64,000 nucleotides of DNA from Hyphomicrobiales bacterium. Its GTDB lineage: Bacteria; Pseudomonadota; Alphaproteobacteria; Rhizobiales; Rhizobiaceae. The translations under genes were made by a program, and so were the position numbers. A model generated the notes under the pieces. That model saw nothing but the letters and a program-made list of their open reading frames with translations. It was not told the origin of the DNA and ran no database searches. This document shows, piece after piece, positions 27,769-35,467 of this stretch. The first letter of the stretch is position 1. Each line of letters starts with the position of its first letter. Location: assembly GCA_900472575.1 (NCBI GenBank), contig UCIV01000005.1, forward strand, positions 124,001 to 188,000, written 5' to 3'.

Positions 27769-27769
27769 G

Positions 27770-29287
27770 ATGAGCGCCACAGCTACAGCCACAACTACGC
27801 CCGTCGCTGCTTCGGCGAATGTCATTCCCTTCGCCGAATCCGCCGCCCGCGTTTCGCGCGATACGCGGCCGCTGCGCCTGATCACCTGCGGCTCAGTCGA
27901 TGACGGCAAGTCGACCCTGATCGGCAGGCTTCTCTGGGACACCAAGGCGGTCAAGGAAGACCAGGCGGCGACGCTTGCGCGTGACAGTGGCGCGCAGAAC
28001 GATCTCGGCCTGCCGGATTTCGCGCTGCTGCTCGACGGCCTGCAGGCGGAACGCGAACAGGGCATCACGATCGATGTCGCCTATCGCTATTTCTCCACGG
28101 ATCGCCGCTCCTTCATCGTCGCCGATACACCCGGCCACGAGCAATATACCCGCAACATGGTGACCGGCGCCTCTACCGCCGATCTCGCCATCCTTCTGGC
28201 TGACGCCCGCGTCGGCCTGCTCGAACAGACCCGTCGGCACGCAACGATCGCGGCGCTGATGGGCATCCGGCAGTTCGTGCTGGCGGTCAACAAGATCGAC
28301 CTGATCGGTTACGACAAGGCAGTGTTCGAAAAGATCGCGGCCGAATTCCGCGAATTCGCATTGGCACTCGGTGTGCGGCAGATCACCGCCATTCCGATGT
28401 CTGCCTTGAAGGGCGAGAATGTCGTTCTCTCAGGCAATCAGGCGATGCCGTGGTATGAAGGCCCGACGCTGATCGAAGCGCTGGAGCTTGCCACCAGCCG
28501 TTCCACCCAGGCCGGCGGTTTCCGCCTCCCCGTGCAACGTGTCGTGCGCCCCGGCGAGAGTTTTCGCGGTTATCAGGGTACGGTATCAGGCGGCGCGATC
28601 AAGCCGGGTGACTCGGTTGCGATCCTGCCTTCGGGCACCGTCGCCAATGTGAAGCAGATCGTCACCTTCGATCTCGTGCGAAATGCAGCAGTCGCCGGCG
28701 ATGCGATCACGCTCGTTCTCGACCGGCAGGTGGATGTGTCGCGTGGCGACATCATTGTCTCCATCGACGGCCAGCCGATGACCGGCACATCCTTCGACGC
28801 GCAGCTCGTGTCGCTTCAGCCGGGCGGCATCGAGCCGGGCAAGCGTTACTGGCTGAAAAGCGGCTCGCGCCGGCAGCGGGTAACGATCGAACCCACGTCG
28901 CAGCTCGATCTTTCGACCGGCCAGTGGAAGCCGCATGCCTCGCTGCTTTCGATGAACGCGATCGGCAAGGTGCATCTTTCCTTCGAAGAACCGGCGGTGT
29001 TCGATGCCTATGAGCAGAACCGCGCCACCGGCGCCTTCGTCCTGATCGATCCCGACACGCTGAATACGGTTGCCGGCGGCATGGTTACCGCGAAGCGCGC
29101 AGATGTCGGCGGCATCCATCGCGGCAAGGAAGGTGAACAGCGCATCGTGCTTTCGCTGCCCGCGGATCTGGCCGAACAACTGATGGCAAGCGAACTGTTC
29201 GCATCACGCCGCGACGAAGCGGAGATCAGGAGACTGACGGCCGCAGAAGCAGCCGAGTTCTTCTCCAATGCCGGAAGCGATATCTGA
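27770..29287 (+). CDS. cysN: Sulfate adenylyltransferase subunit 1 (GTPase), without APS kinase fusion
   Basis: The 505-residue large subunit of ATP sulfurylase is an EF-Tu-like GTPase: P-loop GSVDDGKSTLIG (41-52), switch II DTPGHEQYTRNM, base recognition NKIDLIG, then two beta-barrel domains. It couples GTP hydrolysis to APS synthesis with CysD. It ends after the beta-barrels, so the C-terminal APS kinase (CysC) domain of NodQ/CysNC proteins is absent. This agrees with the APS-type CysH in the same operon. A hairpin terminator follows at 29304-29323. Confidence 0.95.
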   Translation: MSATATATTTPVAASANVIPFAESAARVSRDTRPLRLITCGSVDDGKSTLIGRLLWDTKAVKEDQAATLARDSGAQNDLGLPDFALLLDGLQAEREQGITIDVAYRYFSTDRRSFIVADTPGHEQYTRNMVTGASTADLAILLADARVGLLEQTRRHATIAALMGIRQFVLAVNKIDLIGYDKAVFEKIAAEFREFALALGVRQITAIPMSALKGENVVLSGNQAMPWYEGPTLIEALELATSRSTQAGGFRLPVQRVVRPGESFRGYQGTVSGGAIKPGDSVAILPSGTVANVKQIVTFDLVRNAAVAGDAITLVLDRQVDVSRGDIIVSIDGQPMTGTSFDAQLVSLQPGGIEPGKRYWLKSGSRRQRVTIEPTSQLDLSTGQWKPHASLLSMNAIGKVHLSFEEPAVFDAYEQNRATGAFVLIDPDTLNTVAGGMVTAKRADVGGIHRGKEGEQRIVLSLPADLAEQLMASELFASRRDEAEIRRLTAAEAAEFFSNAGSDI

Positions 29288-29303
29288 CTGCAAGAATGTC
29301 ATG

Positions 29304-29325
29304 AGGGCGGCGCAAGCCGCCTTCC
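29304..29325 (+). terminator. Terminator after cysN
   Basis: GGCGGC (29306-29311), loop GCAA and GCCGCC (29316-29321), with flanking A-T and G-T pairs, form a compact GNRA-type hairpin followed by TTCCTGTT. It lies 17 bases after the cysHDN operon. Confidence 0.65.
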
Positions 29326-29388
29326 TGTTACGACAAGCGCGCTGTAACTCTCAGCGCCAGTAGCTCTCAGATCACAAATTACCGAAAC

Positions 29389-29415
29389 AAAAAAGCCCGC
29401 GAAAGCGGGCCTTTT
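29389..29415. terminator. Strong terminator, mainly for the minus-strand micro-gene
   Basis: GCCCGC (29395-29400), loop GAAA and GCGGGC (29405-29410) are flanked by A-runs on the left and T-runs on the right. On the minus strand the hairpin is followed by TTTTTTG, making it a good terminator for the 25-residue gene at 29493-29570. It could also back up cysN termination. Confidence 0.75.
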
Positions 29416-29492
29416 CATCTGCGTTCGTTGCTTTGCAGCCGATAATGCTAGGCTGAGCTGCTTTTGCTCAATGGCGCAACAAGTGGCTGCGG

Positions 29493-29570
29493 CTAGAAAA
29501 CAAACATGTAGAGCAGAACGATTACAAAGATAGGAACTCCCATTGCCCACAATGCGATACCTTTAAGCAT
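29493..29570 (-). CDS. 25-residue single-span membrane micro-protein
   Basis: The frame from ATG 29570 to TAG 29493 encodes MLKGIALWAMGVPIFVIVLL plus YMFVF, almost entirely one hydrophobic helix with a lysine near the N-terminus. A very strong GGAGGTGACT ribosome-binding site directly precedes the ATG, and a terminator lies about 80 bases downstream (29389-29415). Short MLKxIALW-type membrane peptides occur widely in alphaproteobacteria as uncharacterised proteins. It would sit in the inner membrane; function unknown. The context (end of cysN, then tRNA-Pro) gives no hint. Confidence 0.72.
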   Translation of the reverse strand: MLKGIALWAMGVPIFVIVLLYMFVF

Positions 29571-29870
29571 AGTCACCTCCATCGGTTTCGATGGGCTGAT
29601 AACGCCAGGTCTCTTCAGCTGTTCCCAAAAATGAGAATACAGGACCTGCTGGTTCGAGATTCATCGATCTCGGAAGCGGTAGTGCAAGGCGGCAGCGAAA
29701 GGGTTTAAACAGAGTGCATACATGCAAACTGAGACGTTCAGATCGCGCCGACAAACGCGTTCTTAAGCCCAAGCGATGAAACAGTCCGCAATCGGTCAGT
29801 TTATCAGAAAAGGAATTCTTCGGAGAAAGTCTTTCGGGAGTTGCAACCTTTGCTCGGAAAGGCTTTTGAC
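29571..29870. other. Intergenic region between micro-gene and tRNA-Pro
   Basis: About 300 bases with no gene that can be supported. It must carry the promoter of the 25-residue gene and the 3' flank of tRNA-Pro. A short CCTTT/AAAGG hairpin (29848-29863) follows the tRNA but has no T-tract. Confidence 0.4.
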
Positions 29871-29947
29871 TGGTCGGAGTGGCAAGATTCGAACTTGCGA
29901 CCCCCACGTCCCGAACGTGGTGCGCTACCAGACTGCGCTACACTCCG
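29871..29947 (-). tRNA. tRNA-Pro(CGG)
   Basis: The minus strand reads as a complete cloverleaf of 77 bases including an encoded CCA. The acceptor stem CGGAGTG pairs with CACTCCG. The D-arm is GCGCAGTCTGGTAGCGC. The anticodon stem CCACG/CGTGG holds the loop TTCGGGA with anticodon CGG at 29911-29913. The T-arm contains GTTCGAATC. It marks the left border of the polysaccharide locus. Confidence 0.97.
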
Positions 29948-30209
29948 TGACCAGTGGCGCCTCTATAGAACAGCATTTTTCCTTCGACAAGCACCGTTTT
30001 CGAAAAAAATGTGACAAGGCTTAATTCGTTTGTCGCACCTCGTGGAACTGCCGTGAATCCGTTGCAAAAAAGCGGCGCTTCAAGAATTTGATGTCAAAGC
30101 CGTCCCGTGATCTCGCGGTTAGCCAGGAAAATCTGCTAGCTGGAACATGACATATGTCCCGCAGGCATTGCTTGGGGACCAGCCCATCACACAAGGATTT
30201 TCACGGATC

Positions 30210-30566
30210 ATGAGCCGCCGCCTCATCGCATCGACCGCCCTTCTCGCGCTTGCACTTTCCAGCTGCACGACCGTTACCATAACCGACAGCCCGATATCCA
30301 AGCGCTGGGTCGGCCACTCTGCCGGCGAGTTCTTTGCAAAATACAATCCGCCGCTCGATGACGTTACGTCCGGTTCCAGCACAGTCTATAGCTGGCGCGG
30401 CGGCTACAAGCGCATCAAGCTGGAGAACGGCAAGAGCGCCAGCGTCAGCTGCTCGGCCAAGATCACCGTTTCCTCCGATTATACGATCCGCAATATCGAG
30501 ATCACCGCCGACCGCCCCGGCGCAACCGGACCTAGCTACTGCGAGGAACTGTTGGCCGGCGCGTAA
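30210..30566 (+). CDS. Small putative lipoprotein
   Basis: The 118-residue protein starts MSRRLIASTALLALALSSC, a signal peptide ending in an LSSC lipobox with the lipidated Cys at 19. The mature part has a WVGHSAGEFFAKYNPP block and a beta-rich region (YSWRGGYKRIKL, SCSAKITVSSDYTIRNIEI). Two later cysteines (CSA and SYCEEL) could form a disulfide. The ATG at 30210 is chosen because the signal begins there. It is a family often seen in Rhizobiaceae but without a function. A hairpin at 30585-30616 follows the stop. Confidence 0.75.
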   Translation: MSRRLIASTALLALALSSCTTVTITDSPISKRWVGHSAGEFFAKYNPPLDDVTSGSSTVYSWRGGYKRIKLENGKSASVSCSAKITVSSDYTIRNIEITADRPGATGPSYCEELLAGA

Positions 30567-30584
30567 CAGCACCTGTAGAGACTT

Positions 30585-30616
30585 GCGTAGCACCGCTCCC
30601 CGGACCGGTGCTACGC
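30585..30616 (+). terminator. Hairpin downstream of the lipoprotein gene
   Basis: GCGTAGCACCG (30585-30595) and CGGTGCTACGC (30606-30616) form a perfect 11-bp stem with a 10-base loop, 18 bases after the stop. The following bases, TTCAGAAC, are only weakly T-rich, so efficiency is uncertain. Confidence 0.6.
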
Positions 30617-30751
30617 TTCAGAACACGCGCGATGGCTGCAAATCAGGGTAGCCGTCTGGAGCCGCCATTGTTTTTGGTAGCATAAACCGCCGATTTGACA
30701 TAATTTGGCGTCAGTTTCCGGCCGTTCTTCAACCAGGGTTCCCAGACGCGC

Positions 30752-31522
30752 TTGTCCTATCTAGCAACTCACGCTCGTGTCGTCAGCGCATTGGTAATGC
30801 GTGAAATGTCGACGCGCTTCGGAGCAAAGCCGGGCGGATATCTCTGGGCCTTCCTCGATCCGGTCAGCCATATCGTCTTCCTGTCCGTCATCTTCATGGC
30901 GATCGCCCATCTGCCGCCGCTTGGAACCAGCTTCCCGCTGTTCTTTGCCACCGGTTATATCGGCTTTCAGTTCTACCAGGCGCTGGCCGGCTATCTGAAC
31001 AGCGCCGTCAGCGGCAACAAGGCCCTGCTCAGTTATCCGAGCGTGGCGCCGATCGACACGGTTGCTGCACGCTACGTGCTGCAGATCGTGACGACGACAA
31101 TCGTCGCCATCGTTGTGCTCGGTTATATCGTGTTCACGGTCCGCCATCCCGTTTCCATCCATCTCCCGCCTATCCTAGAAGCAATGGTAGCGGCGAGCCT
31201 GATCGCGCTCGGCATTGGGCTCGCGAATGCAGTGCTGTTCGTCATGTACCCGATCTACGAAAAGCTTTATGGCATCGTCACCCGCCCGCTTTTCCTCGTC
31301 TCCGGCGTATTCTTCCTGCCGGATTCACTGCCACCGATCGCCAAGGATGTGATACTTTTTAACCCTTTGGCTCATATCGTCATGCAATTCAGGACCGGAT
31401 TTTATCCGCAATACCGGGCAGCCGGATATGACGGGTTCTATGTCTGGAGTGTCGCGGCCTGCCTGGTATTCATTGGGCTTGTGCTATTTACGACATCCAG
31501 GGGAAGGCTGAGAGACCGATGA
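30752..31522 (+). CDS. Capsular polysaccharide ABC transporter permease (KpsM-like), first copy
   Basis: The 256-residue inner-membrane protein is an ABC-2-type polysaccharide exporter permease. It has an N-terminal amphipathic stretch with the REMSTRFG and PGGYLWAFLDP motif, then about six membrane spans, and the RPLFLVSGVFFLPDSLPP block typical of KpsM/RkpT-type permeases. The frame has no ATG at the family N-terminus; it starts at TTG 30752, matching the paralogue at 33594. The stop overlaps the KpsT-like ATG by four bases. It would pass a finished capsule-type polysaccharide across the inner membrane. Confidence 0.88.
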   Translation: MSYLATHARVVSALVMREMSTRFGAKPGGYLWAFLDPVSHIVFLSVIFMAIAHLPPLGTSFPLFFATGYIGFQFYQALAGYLNSAVSGNKALLSYPSVAPIDTVAARYVLQIVTTTIVAIVVLGYIVFTVRHPVSIHLPPILEAMVAASLIALGIGLANAVLFVMYPIYEKLYGIVTRPLFLVSGVFFLPDSLPPIAKDVILFNPLAHIVMQFRTGFYPQYRAAGYDGFYVWSVAACLVFIGLVLFTTSRGRLRDR

Positions 31523-32178
31523 TCCGATTGGAGCGCGCAACCAAAGAGGTGCGCATGAAAGGCGTGAGAAAGATGATCATCGACAATGTGTCGGTGACCT
31601 TTCCGCGTGGCAAGAGCATCGGGCTTTTGGGCCGTAACGGCGCGGGAAAGTCGACGCTGCTTCAGATTATCGCAGGTACGCTCGAACTCGACCGCGGCCG
31701 CATCATCCGGCAGGGAAAAATCTCCTGGCCGCTGGGCTTTCAGGGCAGCTTCCAGGGCAATCTTTCCGGCGAGCAGAATGTCCGCTTTGTCGCCCGCATC
31801 TATGGCGTGAATACCGACGAGCTGGTTGCCTATGTTGCCGAATTCGCCGAACTAGGGCAATTCTACCATGCGCCTGTCAGAACCTACTCTTCGGGCATGA
31901 AGGCTAGGCTGGCATTCGGGGTGAGCATGGGAATCAATTTCGACTATTATCTGGTCGACGAAATCACCGCCGTGGGCGATACCAATTTCAAGCGGAAATC
32001 GCAGCAGACCTTCAAGGAAAAGCTGAGCAATTCCGACGTGATCATGGTCTCCCACAGCACCGGAACGTTGCGCGACTATTGCCAGACCGGCATCGTTCTG
32101 GAAAATGGACAGATGACCTACTATGATGACATCAACGAGGCCATCGCCGTGCATGAAAGCAATATGAAGAGGCACTGA
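31519..32178 (+). CDS. Capsular polysaccharide ABC transporter ATPase (KpsT-like)
   Basis: The 219-residue ATPase shows Walker A GLLGRNGAGKSTLL (about 35-48), the divergent signature YSSGMKARLAFG and Walker B YLVDEITAVGD, all typical of KpsT-type exporters. The switch histidine is in MVSHSTGTLRDYC. It energises export by the KpsM-like permease it overlaps by four bases (31519-31522). The next gene, a KpsE-like protein, starts two bases after its stop. All motifs are intact. Confidence 0.92.
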   Translation: MIRLERATKEVRMKGVRKMIIDNVSVTFPRGKSIGLLGRNGAGKSTLLQIIAGTLELDRGRIIRQGKISWPLGFQGSFQGNLSGEQNVRFVARIYGVNTDELVAYVAEFAELGQFYHAPVRTYSSGMKARLAFGVSMGINFDYYLVDEITAVGDTNFKRKSQQTFKEKLSNSDVIMVSHSTGTLRDYCQTGIVLENGQMTYYDDINEAIAVHESNMKRH

Positions 32179-32180
32179 CT

Positions 32181-33527
32181 TTGAACCAGACGGCTCCAAA
32201 CACCGTATCAGGCAATCAAGTTGCTCTGCCCTCCGAGAACGGCCAAGCCGCGCCGAAGAGCAGGAACCTGCGCCTACTGGAATCGCTGCTCGAACGCCCT
32301 GCGTCCGTGCCGGCTCCGTCTGTCCAGCCTGCTCAACCGGCATCGCCTGAGATCACGATAGACCCCGCATCGCCAGAACCTGCCAAGCGGGGTTGGCTCT
32401 CAGCACTGAAAACGCGGCATATGGCGATCGTTGGCGGTTTTCTCGCCCTGGTCGCAGTGCCTTCAGTTGTCAGCACCGGTTACATGGCCTTCATCGCGGC
32501 CGACCAGTATCACAGCTTCTCGTCCTTCTCCGTGCGCAGCATCGAAGCCGCGCCGTCGAGCGACCTGCTCGGCATGTTCTCGCAAAGTTCATCCGGCAGC
32601 ACGCTGTCCGATTCCTACGTACTGGTCGACTTCATCCTGAGCGAGCGGATGGTGCAGATGGTCGACGAGGCCTTTGGCCTTGATGCGGTATTTGCACGCC
32701 AGGGCATGGATTTCTTCTATGGTATCAGCCCGGATATGCCGATCGAAGACAGGCTGGCCTATTGGCGCAACATGGTGACCGTGAATTTCGACCAGACCTC
32801 GGGCATCATGGACCTGCAGGTGAAGGCATTCAGCCCGGAAATGTCGCAGAAGGTTGCCGATTTCGTCATCGCCCAGAGCGAAAAGCTGATCAACGACCTG
32901 TCGCTGACAGCCCGCAACGAAGTGCTCAAGACGGCACGGGACGAGGTTCAGACTGCCGAAGACCGCCTAACCCAGACCCGCGCGTCGCTTAGAAGCTATC
33001 GCGACGCCTCGCAGGAAGCCGACCCGGTCGAAGGTGCAAAGCTCGCGGCCCAGTTGATCGGCTCGCTCGAAGAACAGCTGGTCAAGCTCAAGACCGAGCT
33101 TTCGACAGCACTGACCCAAATGGGCAGCAACACTCCGCGCGTGCGCCTCATCCGTTCGCAGATCTCCAGCCTGGAAGACCAGATTGCAAAGGAACGCCAG
33201 CGCTTCGGTAGCGGCGCTTCCGGAAAAGGCGGTCGCTCGACAGGTCAGGCAACCGATGTTGCCGGTCGTATCGCGCTTTATGAATCAATCCAGACACAGA
33301 ACGAGTTTGCCGAGCGCGCCTATACGGCTTCGCTCGCCTCTCTCGAAAAGGCCCGTGTAGAAGCGGGGGCGAAACAGCGTTATCTTGCGGTCTTCATCAA
33401 ACCTACCTTGTCGCAGATGGCACAATATCCGCATCGCCTGCTGAACCCGATCCTGGTCACACTGGCGGGCTTACTGCTTTGGGGTGTTGCCGTGATGGTC
33501 TTCTATAATATCCGCGACCGACACTGA
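32181..33527 (+). CDS. Capsule polysaccharide export inner-membrane protein (KpsE/RkpR-like)
   Basis: The 448-residue protein has a proline-rich cytoplasmic N-terminus (about 30-70), a membrane span (about 80-105), a large periplasmic part with coiled coil (about 225-345), and a C-terminal span (about 418-440) preceded by KPTLSQMAQYPHRLLNP, the PCP/KpsE-type proline-rich motif. KpsE family proteins bridge the ABC exporter to the outer-membrane channel. It starts at TTG 32181, two bases after the KpsT-like stop. No KpsD-type outer-membrane partner is adjacent; the ExoF-like protein at 41503 is the only such protein in the window. Confidence 0.87.
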   Translation: MNQTAPNTVSGNQVALPSENGQAAPKSRNLRLLESLLERPASVPAPSVQPAQPASPEITIDPASPEPAKRGWLSALKTRHMAIVGGFLALVAVPSVVSTGYMAFIAADQYHSFSSFSVRSIEAAPSSDLLGMFSQSSSGSTLSDSYVLVDFILSERMVQMVDEAFGLDAVFARQGMDFFYGISPDMPIEDRLAYWRNMVTVNFDQTSGIMDLQVKAFSPEMSQKVADFVIAQSEKLINDLSLTARNEVLKTARDEVQTAEDRLTQTRASLRSYRDASQEADPVEGAKLAAQLIGSLEEQLVKLKTELSTALTQMGSNTPRVRLIRSQISSLEDQIAKERQRFGSGASGKGGRSTGQATDVAGRIALYESIQTQNEFAERAYTASLASLEKARVEAGAKQRYLAVFIKPTLSQMAQYPHRLLNPILVTLAGLLLWGVAVMVFYNIRDRH

Positions 33528-33593
33528 CGGTATCCCGGCGGTCCGGAAACCCGCACCGCCGGCCATTCATTCGCCTGCAGACGAGGCACGTCC

Positions 33594-34364
33594 TTGAACT
33601 ACCTGACCACCCATATCCGCATCGTCACTGCTTTCGTGATCCGCGAAATTGCGACCCGATACGGCAGGAGCCCGGGTGGTTATGTGTGGGCCTTGCTGGA
33701 GCCTGTTGCCTTCATCGGGCTGATGTCGCTGCTTCTGGGGTCACTTGGAAGACTGCCGGCGCTCGGGACCAGCTTTACCCTGTTTTATGCCACAGGCTAC
33801 CTTGCCTTCAGCATGTACAAGGGCATGGAAGGTTATCTCGTCTCAGCGATCAGCGGTAACAAGGCTCTGATGAGCTACCCGAAAGTATCGCCATTCGATG
33901 CGGTGATTTCGCGGTTCATCCTGCAGGCTATGACGTCCTGCGTGGTGACCTGGATCATTCTCTATGCGGCTTTGTGGACGACGAACCAGCCGGTTACCAT
34001 CCAGTGGGCCTATATCGTCGAGGCGATCGCATTTGCCTGGATCATGGCGCTCGGGGTGGCGCTCGGCAACACCGTGCTGTTCTTCAAGTTTCCGCTTTAC
34101 CAGAAGATCTTCGACATCGTCATGCGGCCGCTTTTCCTGCTATCGGGCGTGTTCTACGTGCCGTCGCATATGCCGCATCCGTTCTCGGACGTGCTCCTTG
34201 CCAATCCGATAACCCAGGTCGTCGTGCTATTCCGCGATGGATTTTACGTCCAGCACGGAGACACCGGGCTGGACATGCCGTTTCTTATCACGACATCGGC
34301 AGGACTTCTGTTTGTCGGAATGCTTCTCTTCACGGTTTTCCCGGTTGCCCGGGCCCGCGAGTGA
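33594..34364 (+). CDS. Capsular polysaccharide ABC transporter permease (KpsM-like), second copy
   Basis: The protein is 256 residues, the same length as the permease at 30752. It aligns with it end to end, sharing YLTTH, RE..TRYG, PGGYVWA, LGTSF.LFYATGY, SGNKALMSYP and RPLFLLSGVFYVP blocks; by eye roughly half the residues match. It also starts at TTG. Location after kpsE, on the far side of the ATPase, suggests an ancient duplication retained for a purpose, perhaps a heterodimeric permease or a second substrate. No second ATPase is present, so both would share the KpsT-like protein. Confidence 0.87.
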   Translation: MNYLTTHIRIVTAFVIREIATRYGRSPGGYVWALLEPVAFIGLMSLLLGSLGRLPALGTSFTLFYATGYLAFSMYKGMEGYLVSAISGNKALMSYPKVSPFDAVISRFILQAMTSCVVTWIILYAALWTTNQPVTIQWAYIVEAIAFAWIMALGVALGNTVLFFKFPLYQKIFDIVMRPLFLLSGVFYVPSHMPHPFSDVLLANPITQVVVLFRDGFYVQHGDTGLDMPFLITTSAGLLFVGMLLFTVFPVARARE

Positions 34365-34375
34365 AACGTGGATGG

Positions 34376-35467
34376 CTAACGCCGGAAAATTGCCTTGATA
34401 AGTCCCATGGCGGACCTGCTGTGCGCCTGCAGGCGATAATTGATGACGCGCTTTGCCCGTTCGGATGAAAGCATGAAGGTTAGCGCAAAAAAGACTGTCA
34501 TCGACAGTTTGACCTTGGCGGAATACGGATAGGTCCACAAAAGCGACAGCAGAAACAGGAGCTGGCGCAGCCCGACACGTGCGCTGTTTGCAATGGCCAG
34601 ATAGAAGCTTCGTTCCTGATGAAAATAGGCGCGATTGGCGGTCACCAGGCGGGATCCGAGACCTGTCTTATCAAGAAGCGAGCGAAGATGCTCCAGCCGG
34701 TGCTCGAAACGCTCCGCCTCGCGCTTGAGCGGGATCGGGTTCAATTCACTGCTGAAACCAGAATCATTACGGTCATGCACCCGGTAAAGGCCGAGCGGCC
34801 TCGAAAGACTTATGATGTCACCCATGAAAGGAGCCACGAACAGGATGACGCCATCGACAGCGCGTTCGTAATCCGCTCCTTCTATCAGTTGGCAGACATC
34901 CCTGCGAAACACATTTCCGGATGTCGGAGGGCTTGTGTAGTATCCGGTCTTCAGAACTTCCCGGACGAGCAGTTCCCTCTCACGAAAATCGGAAAGCGGT
35001 GGGACGGGACCGCTCATGATCCGCCGCCGCGCATCCATCCTCAGCAACGGGAACTGAAGTTTCGCCACATCCTTGTCGAGGTGCCAGAGGACTTCCGTCA
35101 GCGCGCCGGGCAACAATTCGTCATCGGCATCGAGAAACAGGACGAAAGGGGCCGTCGTCTCCTGTAGCCCGCGAAGGCAGGCGAGCCTTTGCCCGGCATT
35201 TTCGATATGGTACGCCCGGACGCCAGTTCGGCATATTTCGTCCCAGGAATTATCTGTCGATCCGTCATCGATGACGACCAGTTCACAATCCCGGCGACCC
35301 TGCCTCAAAACGCTTTCAATGGCATCGGTGACATAATCGGCATAATTCCAGCAGGTAACGATGACCGCCAATTTGGGAGAGCCGGCACCCCGCGTATCCA
35401 TGGAAATGTTTTTGCCCTGACCCGCTACCATAGACTCAAGCGTTTTCAAGGCAATGTCGTCGGTCAT
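34376..35467 (-). CDS. Family 2 glycosyltransferase
   Basis: The 363-residue protein has a GT-A domain. The start LAVIVTCWNYADYVTDAIESVL is followed by VVIDDGSTDNSW, the DxD-type LFLDADDEL (metal and nucleotide-sugar binding), and a later EGADYERAVDGVILFV region. The C-terminal ~90 residues contain hydrophobic stretches (LRQLLFLLSLLWTYPYS and MTVFFALTFML) that would attach it to the membrane. It adds a sugar to a lipid-linked repeat unit. It is third in a minus-strand operon (GT4-GT2 fusion, co-polymerase, this gene) with four-base overlaps. Confidence 0.88.
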   Translation of the reverse strand: MTDDIALKTLESMVAGQGKNISMDTRGAGSPKLAVIVTCWNYADYVTDAIESVLRQGRRDCELVVIDDGSTDNSWDEICRTGVRAYHIENAGQRLACLRGLQETTAPFVLFLDADDELLPGALTEVLWHLDKDVAKLQFPLLRMDARRRIMSGPVPPLSDFRERELLVREVLKTGYYTSPPTSGNVFRRDVCQLIEGADYERAVDGVILFVAPFMGDIISLSRPLGLYRVHDRNDSGFSSELNPIPLKREAERFEHRLEHLRSLLDKTGLGSRLVTANRAYFHQERSFYLAIANSARVGLRQLLFLLSLLWTYPYSAKVKLSMTVFFALTFMLSSERAKRVINYRLQAHSRSAMGLIKAIFRR

